Shown one piece after another: positions 38,538 through 46,691 of a stretch of DNA of 64,000 nt (its first letter is position 1; every line of letters starts with the position of its first letter). Below the pieces are notes generated by a model. The model worked only from the letters and a program-made list of their open reading frames with translations. It was not told where the DNA came from and made no database searches. Origin of the DNA: an uncultured SAR86 cluster bacterium (GTDB lineage Bacteria; Pseudomonadota; Gammaproteobacteria; Magnimaribacterales; D2472); the NCBI GenBank assembly GCA_902595065.1, contig CACJOM010000003.1, positions 150,407 to 214,406 on the forward strand. Direction: 5' to 3'. The position numbers were made by a program, and so were the translations under genes.

Positions 38538-39713
38538 TTAAGTAGAAGAGAGCATTAATTCAGCATTAATTTTACTAATCTCTGATTCTTTTGGTGCTAT
38601 TTGTAAAGAGGCCACTGGTAATGAGTTTCTAACTTTTGAGGCGCTATCAATTAGGCATATTTCTGTTTTAGCTAGTGGCCCATCTTTAAATTTATTTGAA
38701 TTCATGCCTTCTTGCACCCAATTAATTAATTGAGTGTCTTCATTATTAACTTCTCTATTTATTCTCCAATTTAAATACTGTGCAACTTTTGTTTCCCTTC
38801 GATTATCTGGTAACGCATAAGCTATTTCTCTAATCATTGTTGTTTGAGCGTCAATTGGGATAAATTGCATGAAATCCATCTGCTCAGGGTAAATATCAAA
38901 GGCTAAATTTGGCCATAATCTATAATAAAGCCAATATCTTTGCTTATCTTCAGGAAGATGACTCATTGATGGCAAATACTTGTTATATAAATTATTTGAT
39001 AAGTTATCTTTTCGAGCATTAGATCCATCTCCCCACATTTTATGTATGTAACCATTGTTGCTAGAAACTTCAACACCATAGCTTTTACCAACGAGCTTTG
39101 ATAAGCCCGGATGTGCTACAGGGATGTGTAATGCATCTACATAATTATCAGCAATTTGCTTCCAATTAACATTTCTTGGTCTCATTGTGACGCGACCTAA
39201 GGGCTTCATCTCCTCAAGTTTATATTTTTTTATCTCATCAATGTATGGTGCAAATTGTTTATGAACACTGGGTGTATCTGATGCTAACAATTTTACGAAG
39301 ATGAACCCTTGAAATATTTCTAATTCCACACTCTGGAGTGCATGTTCTGCTTTATTTAGATCATTAAATTGATTTTCATAAGGTACCTTGATTAGGTCTC
39401 CTTGGAAGTTATATCCCCATGCATGATACGGGCAAGTTATTTTTCCAGAACAGGTTCCTGAAATTTCGTCAATTAGTTTAGTTCCTCGATGAGAGCATAG
39501 ATTATGGAATGCTTTAATATTTTTATCTTCATCTCTAATGACAAAAATACGTTCATTAAAAATCTCAAATGTAAAAAAATCACCTGTCTCAGGTATATTT
39601 GAAATATGACAAACTAATTGCCAATTTTTCAAGATTAATTCAGTTTTTTCAAGTTCAAAAAACGCTTCACTTGTGTATGTCCAACCCGGTAAACTTTTAT
39701 ATTGATTATCCAT
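38538..39713 (-). CDS. Rieske non-haem iron oxygenase, alpha subunit
   Basis: 391 aa. Rieske [2Fe-2S] ligands Cys73-x-His75 (CSHRG) and Cys94-x2-His97 (CPYHAWGY), then the mononuclear iron site His196 and His201 in DNYVDALHIPVAHPG, with Asp193 as bridging acid. Size and motifs match ring-hydroxylating/demethylating oxygenases such as GbcA-type glycine-betaine and stachydrine demethylases. A separate reductase is not adjacent. The ATG abuts the stop of the DDAH-like gene, so it is third in the APC-DDAH-Rieske operon. Confidence 0.9.
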   Translation of the reverse strand: MDNQYKSLPGWTYTSEAFFELEKTELILKNWQLVCHISNIPETGDFFTFEIFNERIFVIRDEDKNIKAFHNLCSHRGTKLIDEISGTCSGKITCPYHAWGYNFQGDLIKVPYENQFNDLNKAEHALQSVELEIFQGFIFVKLLASDTPSVHKQFAPYIDEIKKYKLEEMKPLGRVTMRPRNVNWKQIADNYVDALHIPVAHPGLSKLVGKSYGVEVSSNNGYIHKMWGDGSNARKDNLSNNLYNKYLPSMSHLPEDKQRYWLYYRLWPNLAFDIYPEQMDFMQFIPIDAQTTMIREIAYALPDNRRETKVAQYLNWRINREVNNEDTQLINWVQEGMNSNKFKDGPLAKTEICLIDSASKVRNSLPVASLQIAPKESEISKINAELMLSST

Positions 39714-40583
39714 TTATTTTGTTCTTAATAAGGGCCTTGTGAGACATGTTGGGCCACCTTCGCCTTTTCTACTAACTTCCATGCCTTTGTAAGTTCTAAT
39801 TTTACATCCAGCTCGCTCAAGGCTTGATTGAACTTCTGGCAAATCTTCAAGCATAATAATCGATCTGGGTGAGGTTGCCAAAACATTGCATCCCATTAAT
39901 GGATATTCTTTCTGGGATACTTCAACAAACTTTATGCCCAGGTTATCTAGCCACGTTAAAAAAGATTTTGGTATGAAAGGTTTATATATAAGAGCTAGAT
40001 CCTCATCTAGGGGTGAAATTATTGACATTAAATGGAGGACATCATCTGGATGAATTGGATCTGGAAGAACTACAACGTGAAGTTCAACTGAGGTGCCTAA
40101 TATTTCTTTTAATTGACGAATTCCCTCTGCATTAGTCCGTGGTCCAAGTCCAACAGCAGCATGAGAATCATCAATCCATATAAAATCACCTCCCTCAAGT
40201 GTTCCCGGCGCCCTAATTTGACCAGCTATTTTATAGCCTTTAGATGCAAGGGTTTTATAATTTTCTTCAGCTTCAGGGGTTCTAGAAGATCTGCCCATAT
40301 TACAAAGAATTAATCCCTCATTTGAAATAAGAATGCTATCTCTTGTATAGATGCTATCAATTGTTAATTTATTAGAGGAGGGTAGGTCTATAATTGATAT
40401 TTCATCATCATCCAGCAAATCTCTGAAATAATCATATTCAACTATAGCTTGTTTTAAATCTGGTTTTGAGTGAAACCGTAGGGGGGCCCATTCATTTGAA
40501 AGCTTCTCGTCATCAATGAAGCTTGCAAGCGGAGATCTTAGCGCAACTTCTTTTATCTTTGAAAATTCATTCAACACATTCAT
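39714..40583 (-). CDS. Dimethylarginine dimethylaminohydrolase-like amidinotransferase-fold enzyme
   Basis: 289 aa. Catalytic Cys280 near the C terminus (GGPTCLTRPL), His184 (VLHLMS), EGGD at 130-133 and GLGPRTN at 145-151. The guanidino-modifying fold and the length match DDAH, which splits methylarginines to citrulline and methylamines; arginine deiminases are longer. Lies 4 nt after an amino-acid permease gene and directly before a Rieske oxygenase. No signal peptide, so cytosolic. Confidence 0.85.
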   Translation of the reverse strand: MNVLNEFSKIKEVALRSPLASFIDDEKLSNEWAPLRFHSKPDLKQAIVEYDYFRDLLDDDEISIIDLPSSNKLTIDSIYTRDSILISNEGLILCNMGRSSRTPEAEENYKTLASKGYKIAGQIRAPGTLEGGDFIWIDDSHAAVGLGPRTNAEGIRQLKEILGTSVELHVVVLPDPIHPDDVLHLMSIISPLDEDLALIYKPFIPKSFLTWLDNLGIKFVEVSQKEYPLMGCNVLATSPRSIIMLEDLPEVQSSLERAGCKIRTYKGMEVSRKGEGGPTCLTRPLLRTK

Positions 40584-40587
40584 CGTA

Positions 40588-41874
40588 TTATTTTTTTAGT
40601 AAGTAAATGGGTGTCCCAATGACAATCAGAATAATTGAATAAATAATCATTTCAAGCCCAGCTCCCCAAATAGCAAAAAATGCATACAAAAATGTTCCAC
40701 AAGACAGTAAAAGTGCATTCATACCTGCTCGATCTTTTTGGTCATGTTGTGAAAACTTAAATTCAGCTATTGCACAGAAGGCATAAGCGATCAGTGTAGA
40801 TAATGTAGAAAGCATTGCCATAAATACAAAGGCATTCACAATACCTTTTGTGTAATTCAATATCAGCAAGATACTTACAAACACTCCTGTAAGAAGATAT
40901 GTAAAAATAGGAGTTCCGGCTGCAGTTAACGAAATAAATTTTCTTGGAAGTAGACCATCTCTAGCGGCAGCAAGACTTAGATTGCCAGCGGTAAGCGTAT
41001 TTGCATTTAATGAACCAAGAGTTGATATCAAGGCTCCAATACTTATTATGGCTCCCCCAGATATACCTAGAATTTTTGTTGCAGCCAATGCAAAAGGAGC
41101 AGAAGAATCTATTAATTCTTTGGCTGGAACAATTGCTGCTATTGAGATACTTACTAAGATATAAATAATAAGAATTGTTAAAACTGAGGCAATCAAAACC
41201 CTTGGAATAGTTTCCTGAGGGTTGATTACATTGTCGGCCGGGACAGTAGCAGTTTCAATGCCAATAAATGACCACATCACCAGAGTTGTAACTGTTGCAA
41301 GTAATGAAATTGGACTGAGAGCAGTTGGATTAATTTCTGGTAGATTATCGATATTGAAGTTTGCAGCACCAAGAAAAATAATAAAAATTAAGGGCAATAA
41401 TTTTAATAAAGTTGAAATTAACTGGAATTTAGAGCTATTTTCTAAGCTTCTAATATTCAAAAGAACAATAATCCATACCAGGGCTAGCGATGCAAGCAAT
41501 GAATGAATGGGAGAATTTGATATCGTAGGAATAAAAAAACCTAAATAACCTACAAATGCAATTGATATACCTGCTATTGCTGAAATACATGAAACCCAAT
41601 ACGTCCAAGCAATTATAAATCCTGGAAATTTACCAAGCCCTTCATTTACATAAACATATGGCCCTCCAGTTTTAGGGATTCTTTTTACCAGTCTTGCCAT
41701 AGTTAAAGCGACTAAAATTGATCCACTGCCAGCTATCAACCATCCACCAAATCCCAGCATTCCATATGGAGCCAACATGGTTGGCATCATAAAAATACCT
41801 GATCCAATTGCACACCCTACAGCTATGGACCAGCCGCGCCAAAAACCAATAACTCTGTGATGTTCAGTGCTCAT
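40588..41874 (-). CDS. APC family amino-acid permease
   Basis: 428 aa, 12 helices. The first helix has GCAIGSGIFMMP, the substrate-carboxylate loop of APC transporters, and residues near 66 read PKTGGPYVYVNEGLGK. Probably an amino-acid/proton symporter or antiporter. The operon suggests that it imports the arginine derivative or betaine handled by the DDAH-like and Rieske genes; this is inferred from context only. Confidence 0.88.
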   Translation of the reverse strand: MSTEHHRVIGFWRGWSIAVGCAIGSGIFMMPTMLAPYGMLGFGGWLIAGSGSILVALTMARLVKRIPKTGGPYVYVNEGLGKFPGFIIAWTYWVSCISAIAGISIAFVGYLGFFIPTISNSPIHSLLASLALVWIIVLLNIRSLENSSKFQLISTLLKLLPLIFIIFLGAANFNIDNLPEINPTALSPISLLATVTTLVMWSFIGIETATVPADNVINPQETIPRVLIASVLTILIIYILVSISIAAIVPAKELIDSSAPFALAATKILGISGGAIISIGALISTLGSLNANTLTAGNLSLAAARDGLLPRKFISLTAAGTPIFTYLLTGVFVSILLILNYTKGIVNAFVFMAMLSTLSTLIAYAFCAIAEFKFSQHDQKDRAGMNALLLSCGTFLYAFFAIWGAGLEMIIYSIILIVIGTPIYLLKK

Positions 41875-41957
41875 TTATTGATAATACACTTTATAGACAG
41901 AGTTTTTTAATGGAAAATTTTTCAATTTGATATCTCAGCTAAGCCAAGAGCTTTAGA

Positions 41958-42563
41958 TTAAATTATTGAGGTTTTTCTAGCCATGATGATCACTGCTTTG
42001 TATAAGATTGGAGACATGATTAGCCAAGGTAATTGAGTTTGAAGCATGACACTTCTTTGATTGAATTCTATTAGCATCGGATTAAAAAATTGGCCAGTTG
42101 GGGCAAATGGTGCCCACGATATCAGCTTACCTTCAGATAACTGATCATGATATAAAAATAGTTCTACAAAAAGATTTTGAGCTATGCACCATACAAGTAA
42201 GATGCTGAATGCAGACCAGTTCCATTCTTGAAAAATCTGACTATTTTTTCCGCTGTATCTCCACATTAGCCATAAGCCACCTAGTGAGATTGTTCCAGCA
42301 TCAGCCATTGAATTTAAAAGCCAGTTTAAATGAATAGGAATCCATAGATTTAATGTTTCAGATCTACGTAAATTAACCGGATCTCCATCAATCCACCCAT
42401 AGGTAAACCAAAGTTCCCAGCCCAATGCGCAGACAAGAAATGATCCTAAGTATATTGATGGCACCCAGGTTGGGATCCTATCTTTTTTATAAAAATAGAT
42501 AATTAGAGGAGCAAGGGCACTAACATATACAATTGTTATTACCCTTAACTCTTCTAATATCAT
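41958..42563 (-). CDS. Polytopic membrane protein, unknown
   Basis: 201 aa with about five helices and unusually many Trp (ALGWELWFTYGW, WNWSAF, LPWLIMSP). I recognise no family. A conserved-looking polar loop RRSETLNLWIPIHLNW lies between helices 2 and 3. It follows the DUF4177 gene by 4 nt on the same strand, so the two are co-transcribed. Confidence 0.7.
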   Translation of the reverse strand: MILEELRVITIVYVSALAPLIIYFYKKDRIPTWVPSIYLGSFLVCALGWELWFTYGWIDGDPVNLRRSETLNLWIPIHLNWLLNSMADAGTISLGGLWLMWRYSGKNSQIFQEWNWSAFSILLVWCIAQNLFVELFLYHDQLSEGKLISWAPFAPTGQFFNPMLIEFNQRSVMLQTQLPWLIMSPILYKAVIIMARKTSII

Positions 42564-42567
42564 TTTC

Positions 42568-42783
42568 TTATAATGGTCGTCTTAAATAAATTTGACTCGC
42601 TCCATCTTGAGTGACTAATTCCCAGCCTTCTTGGCCAAGCTTATTTAATTCAATCCTAGACATTTCGTATTTCCAATGGACTGCATCTTTGTATTCAATT
42701 TTAAATGCTTCTGTTTCCTCATTTGAGTAACCCATTGCTGTAGAATTGCTGTGGTCAACAATTTTATATTCCCATTTAGTCAT
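42568..42783 (-). CDS. DUF4177-like small protein
   Basis: 71 aa. MTKWEYKIVDHS at the start and LNKLGQEGWELVTQ...IYLRR at the end are the DUF4177 pattern (WEYKVV ... LNELGxEGWELV). Function unknown. Good RBS (AGGAGA). First gene of a two-gene unit with the Trp-rich membrane protein. Confidence 0.8.
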   Translation of the reverse strand: MTKWEYKIVDHSNSTAMGYSNEETEAFKIEYKDAVHWKYEMSRIELNKLGQEGWELVTQDGASQIYLRRPL

Positions 42784-43108
42784 TTTTCATCTCCTGCCGG
42801 CTGGCAATAAGATGCGTTCCTTCAGTATTATTACTTACTTCCGTCCCAGAATAGGATGAACGATATATTCATTAAACAAACATAGATCATTTATGTCAAT
42901 CTAGAGCTCTTATAAGTGATGTTGCAATAGGAGAAAATCTAGACTTTATCAATTTAAAAAAAGATACATAGATTTTAACTATTAACATTTACAAATATTC
43001 AGTTTTACCAAGACTAGCAATTAGTCTTAAGATTGGAATAGATAAGCGTAATATTCACATTTGTTATTTTCTTTGAATTTAACAAAGTAAATAGAACTAA
43101 TAAAATTA
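42784..43108. other. 325-bp intergenic region without a supported gene
   Basis: It holds the DUF4177 RBS and its leader (with a small GCCGGC dyad near 42795), then AT-rich DNA. The longest minus-strand reading, about 31 codons from an ATG near 42987, has an in-frame stop directly upstream, no RBS and no recognisable motif. I see no terminator or RNA gene. It starts a less dense stretch that runs to the tRNA. Confidence 0.6.
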
Positions 43109-43345
43109 TTAGTTATCTATATTAGAGTCTTGCTTGGGTTGAAACTCTGATCTTTTAAATTTAATTGTCCACTTATGTTTACATCTCGAACAATATACGG
43201 TGACTACATCTCCAAAAGTCTCATCATCAACTCTATTAAAACCTTTGATTTGCCATTTTTTACAATTAGGGCACCTATTATTGTAATAATTTATTAATAT
43301 AGTAGTTATTACAACCAAGGATAATAATAGGGGTCCAATATTCAT
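43109..43345 (-). CDS. Membrane-anchored zinc-ribbon protein
   Basis: 78 aa. One N-terminal helix (residues 4-20), then a zinc ribbon with Cys25-x2-Cys28 (CPNC) and Cys52-x2-Cys55 (CSRC) facing the cytosol, and a basic/polar tail. Function unknown; such proteins often bind RNA or scaffold membrane complexes. It is divergent from the DUF5672 gene with a 24-nt gap, too short for two conventional promoters. Confidence 0.6.
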   Translation of the reverse strand: MNIGPLLLSLVVITTILINYYNNRCPNCKKWQIKGFNRVDDETFGDVVTVYCSRCKHKWTIKFKRSEFQPKQDSNIDN

Positions 43346-43369
43346 AACAAAACTTCAGCTCAATTATTT

Positions 43370-44203
43370 TTGGCAGATAACAAAGGTTTAGATGATGCTA
43401 ATTTTAATCATGCTCTTAATGATTTACTAAACTCTATTAATCCAATTCCAAGCTCTCATCATTTTAGCACCATTGATATTATATTTGATGAATCCTTTGG
43501 ACATGTAAAAAGCACTGATCTTGGAGGTTTAATTATTGAAACTAGAAAGTGTACAGAACTTAAATTTGTTATAAGAAATTTTTTCGAAGAGCTCAACAGA
43601 CCATTAATTCTTATAACTTCAGAATTAAATTATCATTTGATTAAAGATAATTATTTTCAAGAGATGATGCGGTTATCATTGTTGAAGATAATTTTTATTA
43701 AATATAACTCGTTGTCTTCATCGGACTATAACAAGCTTTTATTATCAAAAAGACTATGGGCTCAAATCCTTTTTAAAAAGGTATTAATTTTTCAAACAGA
43801 TTCTCTCATATGCAAGAATTCAGATTATAGTATTAGCGATTTTTTGCATTTTGACTGTATTGGACCTGCATGGGACAGAAATAGACCTATAGGCTTGGTG
43901 ATTGATGGGGGTTCAGGCGGATTTACATTAAGAGATGTAAAATTATCAATTGATATACTTTCTATGTTTTCAGTTGATAATTGGCCTGGTGGAGAGGATG
44001 GGTTTTATGCTTTTTATTTTGATCTAATAGGTGCAAAAGTAGGCAGATTTGAAGATTGCTTAAAATTTTGTACCCAAGAATTTTTTGCAAAAAAAAGCTA
44101 TGGTTGCCATAAAGTTGAGCTGTTAAAAAAAGAATCGAGAATCAATTTTTATAAATATGAAACAAACATAACCAAAATAATGAATAATGGCGTAAATAAT
44201 TAA
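43370..44203 (+). CDS. DUF5672 family protein (glycosyltransferase-like)
   Basis: 277 aa from TTG 43370, with no RBS, so the start is uncertain. The stretch VLIFQTDSLIC, the DFLHFDCIGPAW segment and the GGSGGFTLR run match DUF5672, which occurs in surface polysaccharide biosynthesis. The downstream SVDNWPGGEDGF continues the conserved part. No signal peptide. Context does not include other sugar genes. The DxD-like acidic residues could bind metal; activity not shown. Confidence 0.72.
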   Translation: MADNKGLDDANFNHALNDLLNSINPIPSSHHFSTIDIIFDESFGHVKSTDLGGLIIETRKCTELKFVIRNFFEELNRPLILITSELNYHLIKDNYFQEMMRLSLLKIIFIKYNSLSSSDYNKLLLSKRLWAQILFKKVLIFQTDSLICKNSDYSISDFLHFDCIGPAWDRNRPIGLVIDGGSGGFTLRDVKLSIDILSMFSVDNWPGGEDGFYAFYFDLIGAKVGRFEDCLKFCTQEFFAKKSYGCHKVELLKKESRINFYKYETNITKIMNNGVNN

Positions 44204-44235
44204 ACTAATCGCTCTCTAAATGAGTAAACATTATG

Positions 44236-44265
44236 CCGAATAATTTATTTACTCTTTAGGCAATA
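44236..44265. repeat. Short direct repeat, copy 1
   Basis: A 30-bp AT-rich element starting CCGAATAATTTATTTACTC and ending with a TTTAGGCAATA segment. It is similar, with a few mismatches and one indel, to 44401-44431. On the minus strand it carries the stop of a tiny ORF (GCC TAA). Confidence 0.5.
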
Positions 44266-44312
44266 GATGCAACTATGATATCTACTAACCAAAACCCTAC
44301 AAATTCATTCAT
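44256..44312 (-). CDS. Possible 18-aa hydrophobic peptide
   Basis: ATG 44312 to TAA 44256, product MNEFVGFWLVDIIVASIA. Its ATG overlaps the TGA stop of the preceding 25-aa ORF (ATGA), a translational-coupling layout. Very short, no independent RBS; real status uncertain. Confidence 0.2.
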   Translation of the reverse strand: MNEFVGFWLVDIIVASIA

Positions 44313-44386
44313 TGTTTATTTCTAACCACTAGGTAAAGCATTATGATTAAAACAATATTCCCAATAACGTAGGTAGTAAGACTCAT
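44309..44386 (-). CDS. Possible 25-aa single-helix membrane peptide
   Basis: ATG 44386 to TGA 44309. One hydrophobic helix (VIGNIVLIIMLYLVV) then a basic end (RNKQ). It lies just downstream of repeat copy 2 on the minus strand and is coupled by ATGA to an 18-aa ORF. No clear RBS. Confidence 0.25.
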   Translation of the reverse strand: MSLTTYVIGNIVLIIMLYLVVRNKQ

Positions 44387-44400
44387 AGCTTAATAATATA

Positions 44401-44431
44401 CCAAATAATTTTTTTTATTCTCTAGGCAATA
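44401..44431. repeat. Short direct repeat, copy 2
   Basis: A 31-bp element starting CCAAATAATTTTTTTTATTC and ending CTAGGCAATA, matching 44236-44265 apart from a few changes. Like copy 1, on the minus strand it contains a GCC TAG stop for a short hydrophobic reading (ending TFIA), suggesting duplication of a small-gene end. Confidence 0.5.
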
Positions 44432-44462
44432 AAAGTGGCGAAAGTTACCCATAGGCTAATTC

Positions 44463-44630
44463 CTAAAAGGAACCTGAATTATAAATAAAGCTAATTGTGA
44501 ACGCTGCAAAAAAGAAAGTTAGATAGGTGCAAGCTGTTTTCAATTTTCCTTTTTTTACAACGCCATCAACAAAACCTATGACACCGCAAAGAATAGTAAA
44601 AAATGCTCCAACTATAGTTATCCAATGCAT
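44463..44630 (-). CDS. 55-aa small membrane protein
   Basis: ATG 44630 to TAG 44463 with an excellent RBS (AGGAGA, 6 nt spacing). Two hydrophobic helices (about residues 4-24 and 35-50) separated by DGVVKKGKLK. I recognise no family. The frame directly after the stop, shifted by one, continues with a hydrophobic LGISLWVTFATFIA stretch, so an end-frameshift of a longer gene is possible. The strong RBS argues for expression. Confidence 0.65.
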   Translation of the reverse strand: MHWITIVGAFFTILCGVIGFVDGVVKKGKLKTACTYLTFFFAAFTISFIYNSGSF

Positions 44631-44817
44631 AATCTCTCCTAACGAATAATTTTGATTTAATTCTACTCGATCTAAAAAAAAATTACGTCTACAACCCTCT
44701 GCGTATGACTGTATAAGTCAGAAGCTAATTTATTCAATGTATTATTTACCTCATTAACTAGGTAATGTCACATTTACTTATTTCCAAAAGTCTTTAAAAT
44801 GCCTTACCTAAAGGAAT

Positions 44818-44907
44818 GGAGAGATGGCAGAGCGGTTGAATGCACTGGTCTTGAAAACCAGCAAACCTTCGCGGGTTTCCAGGGTTCGAATCCCTGTCTC
44901 TCCGCCA
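44818..44907 (+). tRNA. tRNA-Ser (anticodon TGA)
   Basis: 90-nt class II tRNA. The acceptor stem GGAGAGA pairs with TCTCTCC, discriminator G, and CCA is encoded (44905-44907). Anticodon TGA is at 44852-44854 inside the loop CTTGAAA, the variable arm (AAACCTTCGCGGGTTT) is long, and the T loop has GGTTCGAATCC. It reads UCN serine codons. It ends 3 nt before the stop of the convergent serine hydrolase. Confidence 0.97.
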
Positions 44908-44910
44908 GTT

Positions 44911-46233
44911 TTAGTTACTCAAACCAGAGTAAAGTAGAGTTTTTAACTCTTCACGTAATGGATACTTATCTGAAGGCATGTATTGGGTCATCATTGTAGC
45001 AGTGACATTATTTTTTTTATCTACCCAAAATATTGTGCTGGCGGCTCCTCCCCAGAAAAACTCTCCCATAACAGAATAAGTTCCCGCTAAACCAGGGTCC
45101 ATGATTGTTCCGACTGTTAATCCCATCCCAACGCCCTCTAATCCAAAAGCAGCACCATCAGAAAGAATATCATCTGATAGATGATTCATGGACATTAAAT
45201 CTACAGAGGCTTGGCTAAGAATTCTAACACCATTTAATTCTCCCCCATTTAACAGCATCTCTGCAAATTTGCTGTAATCATCAATATTTGAAACTAGACC
45301 TGATCCACCATCGAATAATTTTGATGAATTTGTAAGATATGGAGACTTGTCAAATGCATCAATTGATCTGAGGTCTTTTGAGAACATTAACTCCGCTTGA
45401 TTTAATCCAGATGGGGCAACAACCTCTCCATCCCTAGAAAATGCTCCTGAAGTATAGAGAGTTGTAAAGTAATCACTATCATCAGGATTTACAGCAAAGC
45501 CAATGCTTTTCAGATTTAGTGGATCAAAGATATTTTTTTGTAAATATTCAGCAAATGTCATTTTTGAGATAACCTCCACCACGCAACCTAAAACATCCAT
45601 ATTTATTCCATATGACCATTTTTCACCTGGGTTGTGTAATAGGGGGGCACTAGCTGCAGCTGCAGCAAATTGGCAGGTATTACCTGGAAATTTATTCAAT
45701 TCTGCATCTAGAGCACCAAAGTAATAAGGTCGAATATTATATTTTCTATAAATTTGATTTACCGGGCCTTCTCCTGCCCAGCTATAAGTCAAACCACTTG
45801 TATGAGTTAAAAGATCTCTAATAGTAATTTCTCTTTTTGGCTTTACAACATAATCTTGGAATTCAAGGTTGATCACCTTTGTATTTTTGAATGCAGGAAT
45901 GTACTGTGAAACTTTATCATTCAGCCTTAATTGCCCATTTTCGACTAATTGCATAATCGCAACACCAGTTACTGGTTTTGTCATTGAGTAAATCCTATAA
46001 ACTGTTTTGTCACTAACAGAAATTTCACGCTCTATATCTGCAAACCCATAATGGTGACGATAAATTTCTTCATTATCTTTTTTGATTAAAATTGAGACAT
46101 TTGGAAGGCTGCCATTATCAACGTATGTATTGAAGTGATCTGTTATTTTATTTTTATCATTTATATCAAGTGAGCTTGCGTTAATTTGCACTGAAATGAA
46201 AAAAAATATCAATATTGATATAAAGATTCTCAT
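44911..46233 (-). CDS. Serine hydrolase, beta-lactamase family (EstB-like)
   Basis: 440 aa. Signal peptide 1-20 (FISVQINASS). Catalytic Ser83-x-x-Lys86 (SMTKPVTG) and Tyr208 (YGIN); the third box appears as FWGGAAST near residue 395, a family VIII esterase trait in place of KTG. Such enzymes are periplasmic esterases, not usually resistance determinants. The loop GQFAAAAASAPLLH carries an Ala run. It ends 3 nt from the tRNA-Ser. Confidence 0.87.
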   Translation of the reverse strand: MRIFISILIFFFISVQINASSLDINDKNKITDHFNTYVDNGSLPNVSILIKKDNEEIYRHHYGFADIEREISVSDKTVYRIYSMTKPVTGVAIMQLVENGQLRLNDKVSQYIPAFKNTKVINLEFQDYVVKPKREITIRDLLTHTSGLTYSWAGEGPVNQIYRKYNIRPYYFGALDAELNKFPGNTCQFAAAAASAPLLHNPGEKWSYGINMDVLGCVVEVISKMTFAEYLQKNIFDPLNLKSIGFAVNPDDSDYFTTLYTSGAFSRDGEVVAPSGLNQAELMFSKDLRSIDAFDKSPYLTNSSKLFDGGSGLVSNIDDYSKFAEMLLNGGELNGVRILSQASVDLMSMNHLSDDILSDGAAFGLEGVGMGLTVGTIMDPGLAGTYSVMGEFFWGGAASTIFWVDKKNNVTATMMTQYMPSDKYPLREELKTLLYSGLSN

Positions 46234-46282
46234 AGAATTCCCCTATAATTTATTTCAACTATTCTATTACACAAAACATGCA

Positions 46283-46687
46283 ATGACATCCTCAAAAATA
46301 GACCTAAGTAAACCACCAAAATTCCTTTCAATCCTTGGTGCAAATGGTGTTGCTTTTAATGAAAAAAATGAAACTATGACCATGCATTTTGATATAGGGG
46401 AAGAACTTACTCACTCAGATGGTGCGTTTGTTCAAGGCGGTTTTATTACAGCTATGCTTGATACATCAATGGCACATCTATTGATCTTCAAAACAAATGG
46501 TGAATACAATCCATTAACTTTAAATATTAATGTTAATTTTTTAGCTCCAGGTACTCCTGGTAAATTTACCTCATCCGCAACTATTAATAAGGTAGGTAAA
46601 AGTATTTCTTTTACTTCTGCTGAATTGCATCAAGGTGATAGGTTGGTTGCAACAGCCACATCAACAAATAAGTTTTTAAAACTATAA
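46283..46687 (+). CDS. PaaI-like hotdog thioesterase
   Basis: 134 aa from ATG 46283; an upstream in-frame ATG at 46196 lies inside the divergent gene and gives an atypical 29-residue extension. Hotdog core: HSDGAFVQGGFITAMLDTSMA (Asp/Gly-containing helix; here split as GGFITAMLDTSMA), LTLNINVNFLAPG and VATATST. Hydrolyses acyl- or phenylacetyl-type CoA thioesters. First of a run that leads into two alpha/beta hydrolases. Confidence 0.82.
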   Translation: MTSSKIDLSKPPKFLSILGANGVAFNEKNETMTMHFDIGEELTHSDGAFVQGGFITAMLDTSMAHLLIFKTNGEYNPLTLNINVNFLAPGTPGKFTSSATINKVGKSISFTSAELHQGDRLVATATSTNKFLKL

Positions 46688-46691
46688 TCTA

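Noticed and set aside
42900..42990. A minus-strand fragment that looked like the tail of a LysR regulator
   Set aside because: Only about 31 codons, with stops just upstream in the same frame and no second matching block; the resemblance is too weak.
44746..44765. Small hairpin TTACCT-N8-AGGTAA before the tRNA
   Set aside because: Only 6 bp with no T-run; not enough for a terminator or RNA element.
42784..44907. Integrated element at tRNA-Ser
   Set aside because: No integrase, no repeat of the tRNA 3' end, and the gene beyond the tRNA is in ordinary context; the small repeats are internal to the gap.
44799..44999. A 66-codon open frame across the tRNA-Ser gene
   Set aside because: It reads through the tRNA arms and anticodon; the tRNA structure is complete and explains the sequence.
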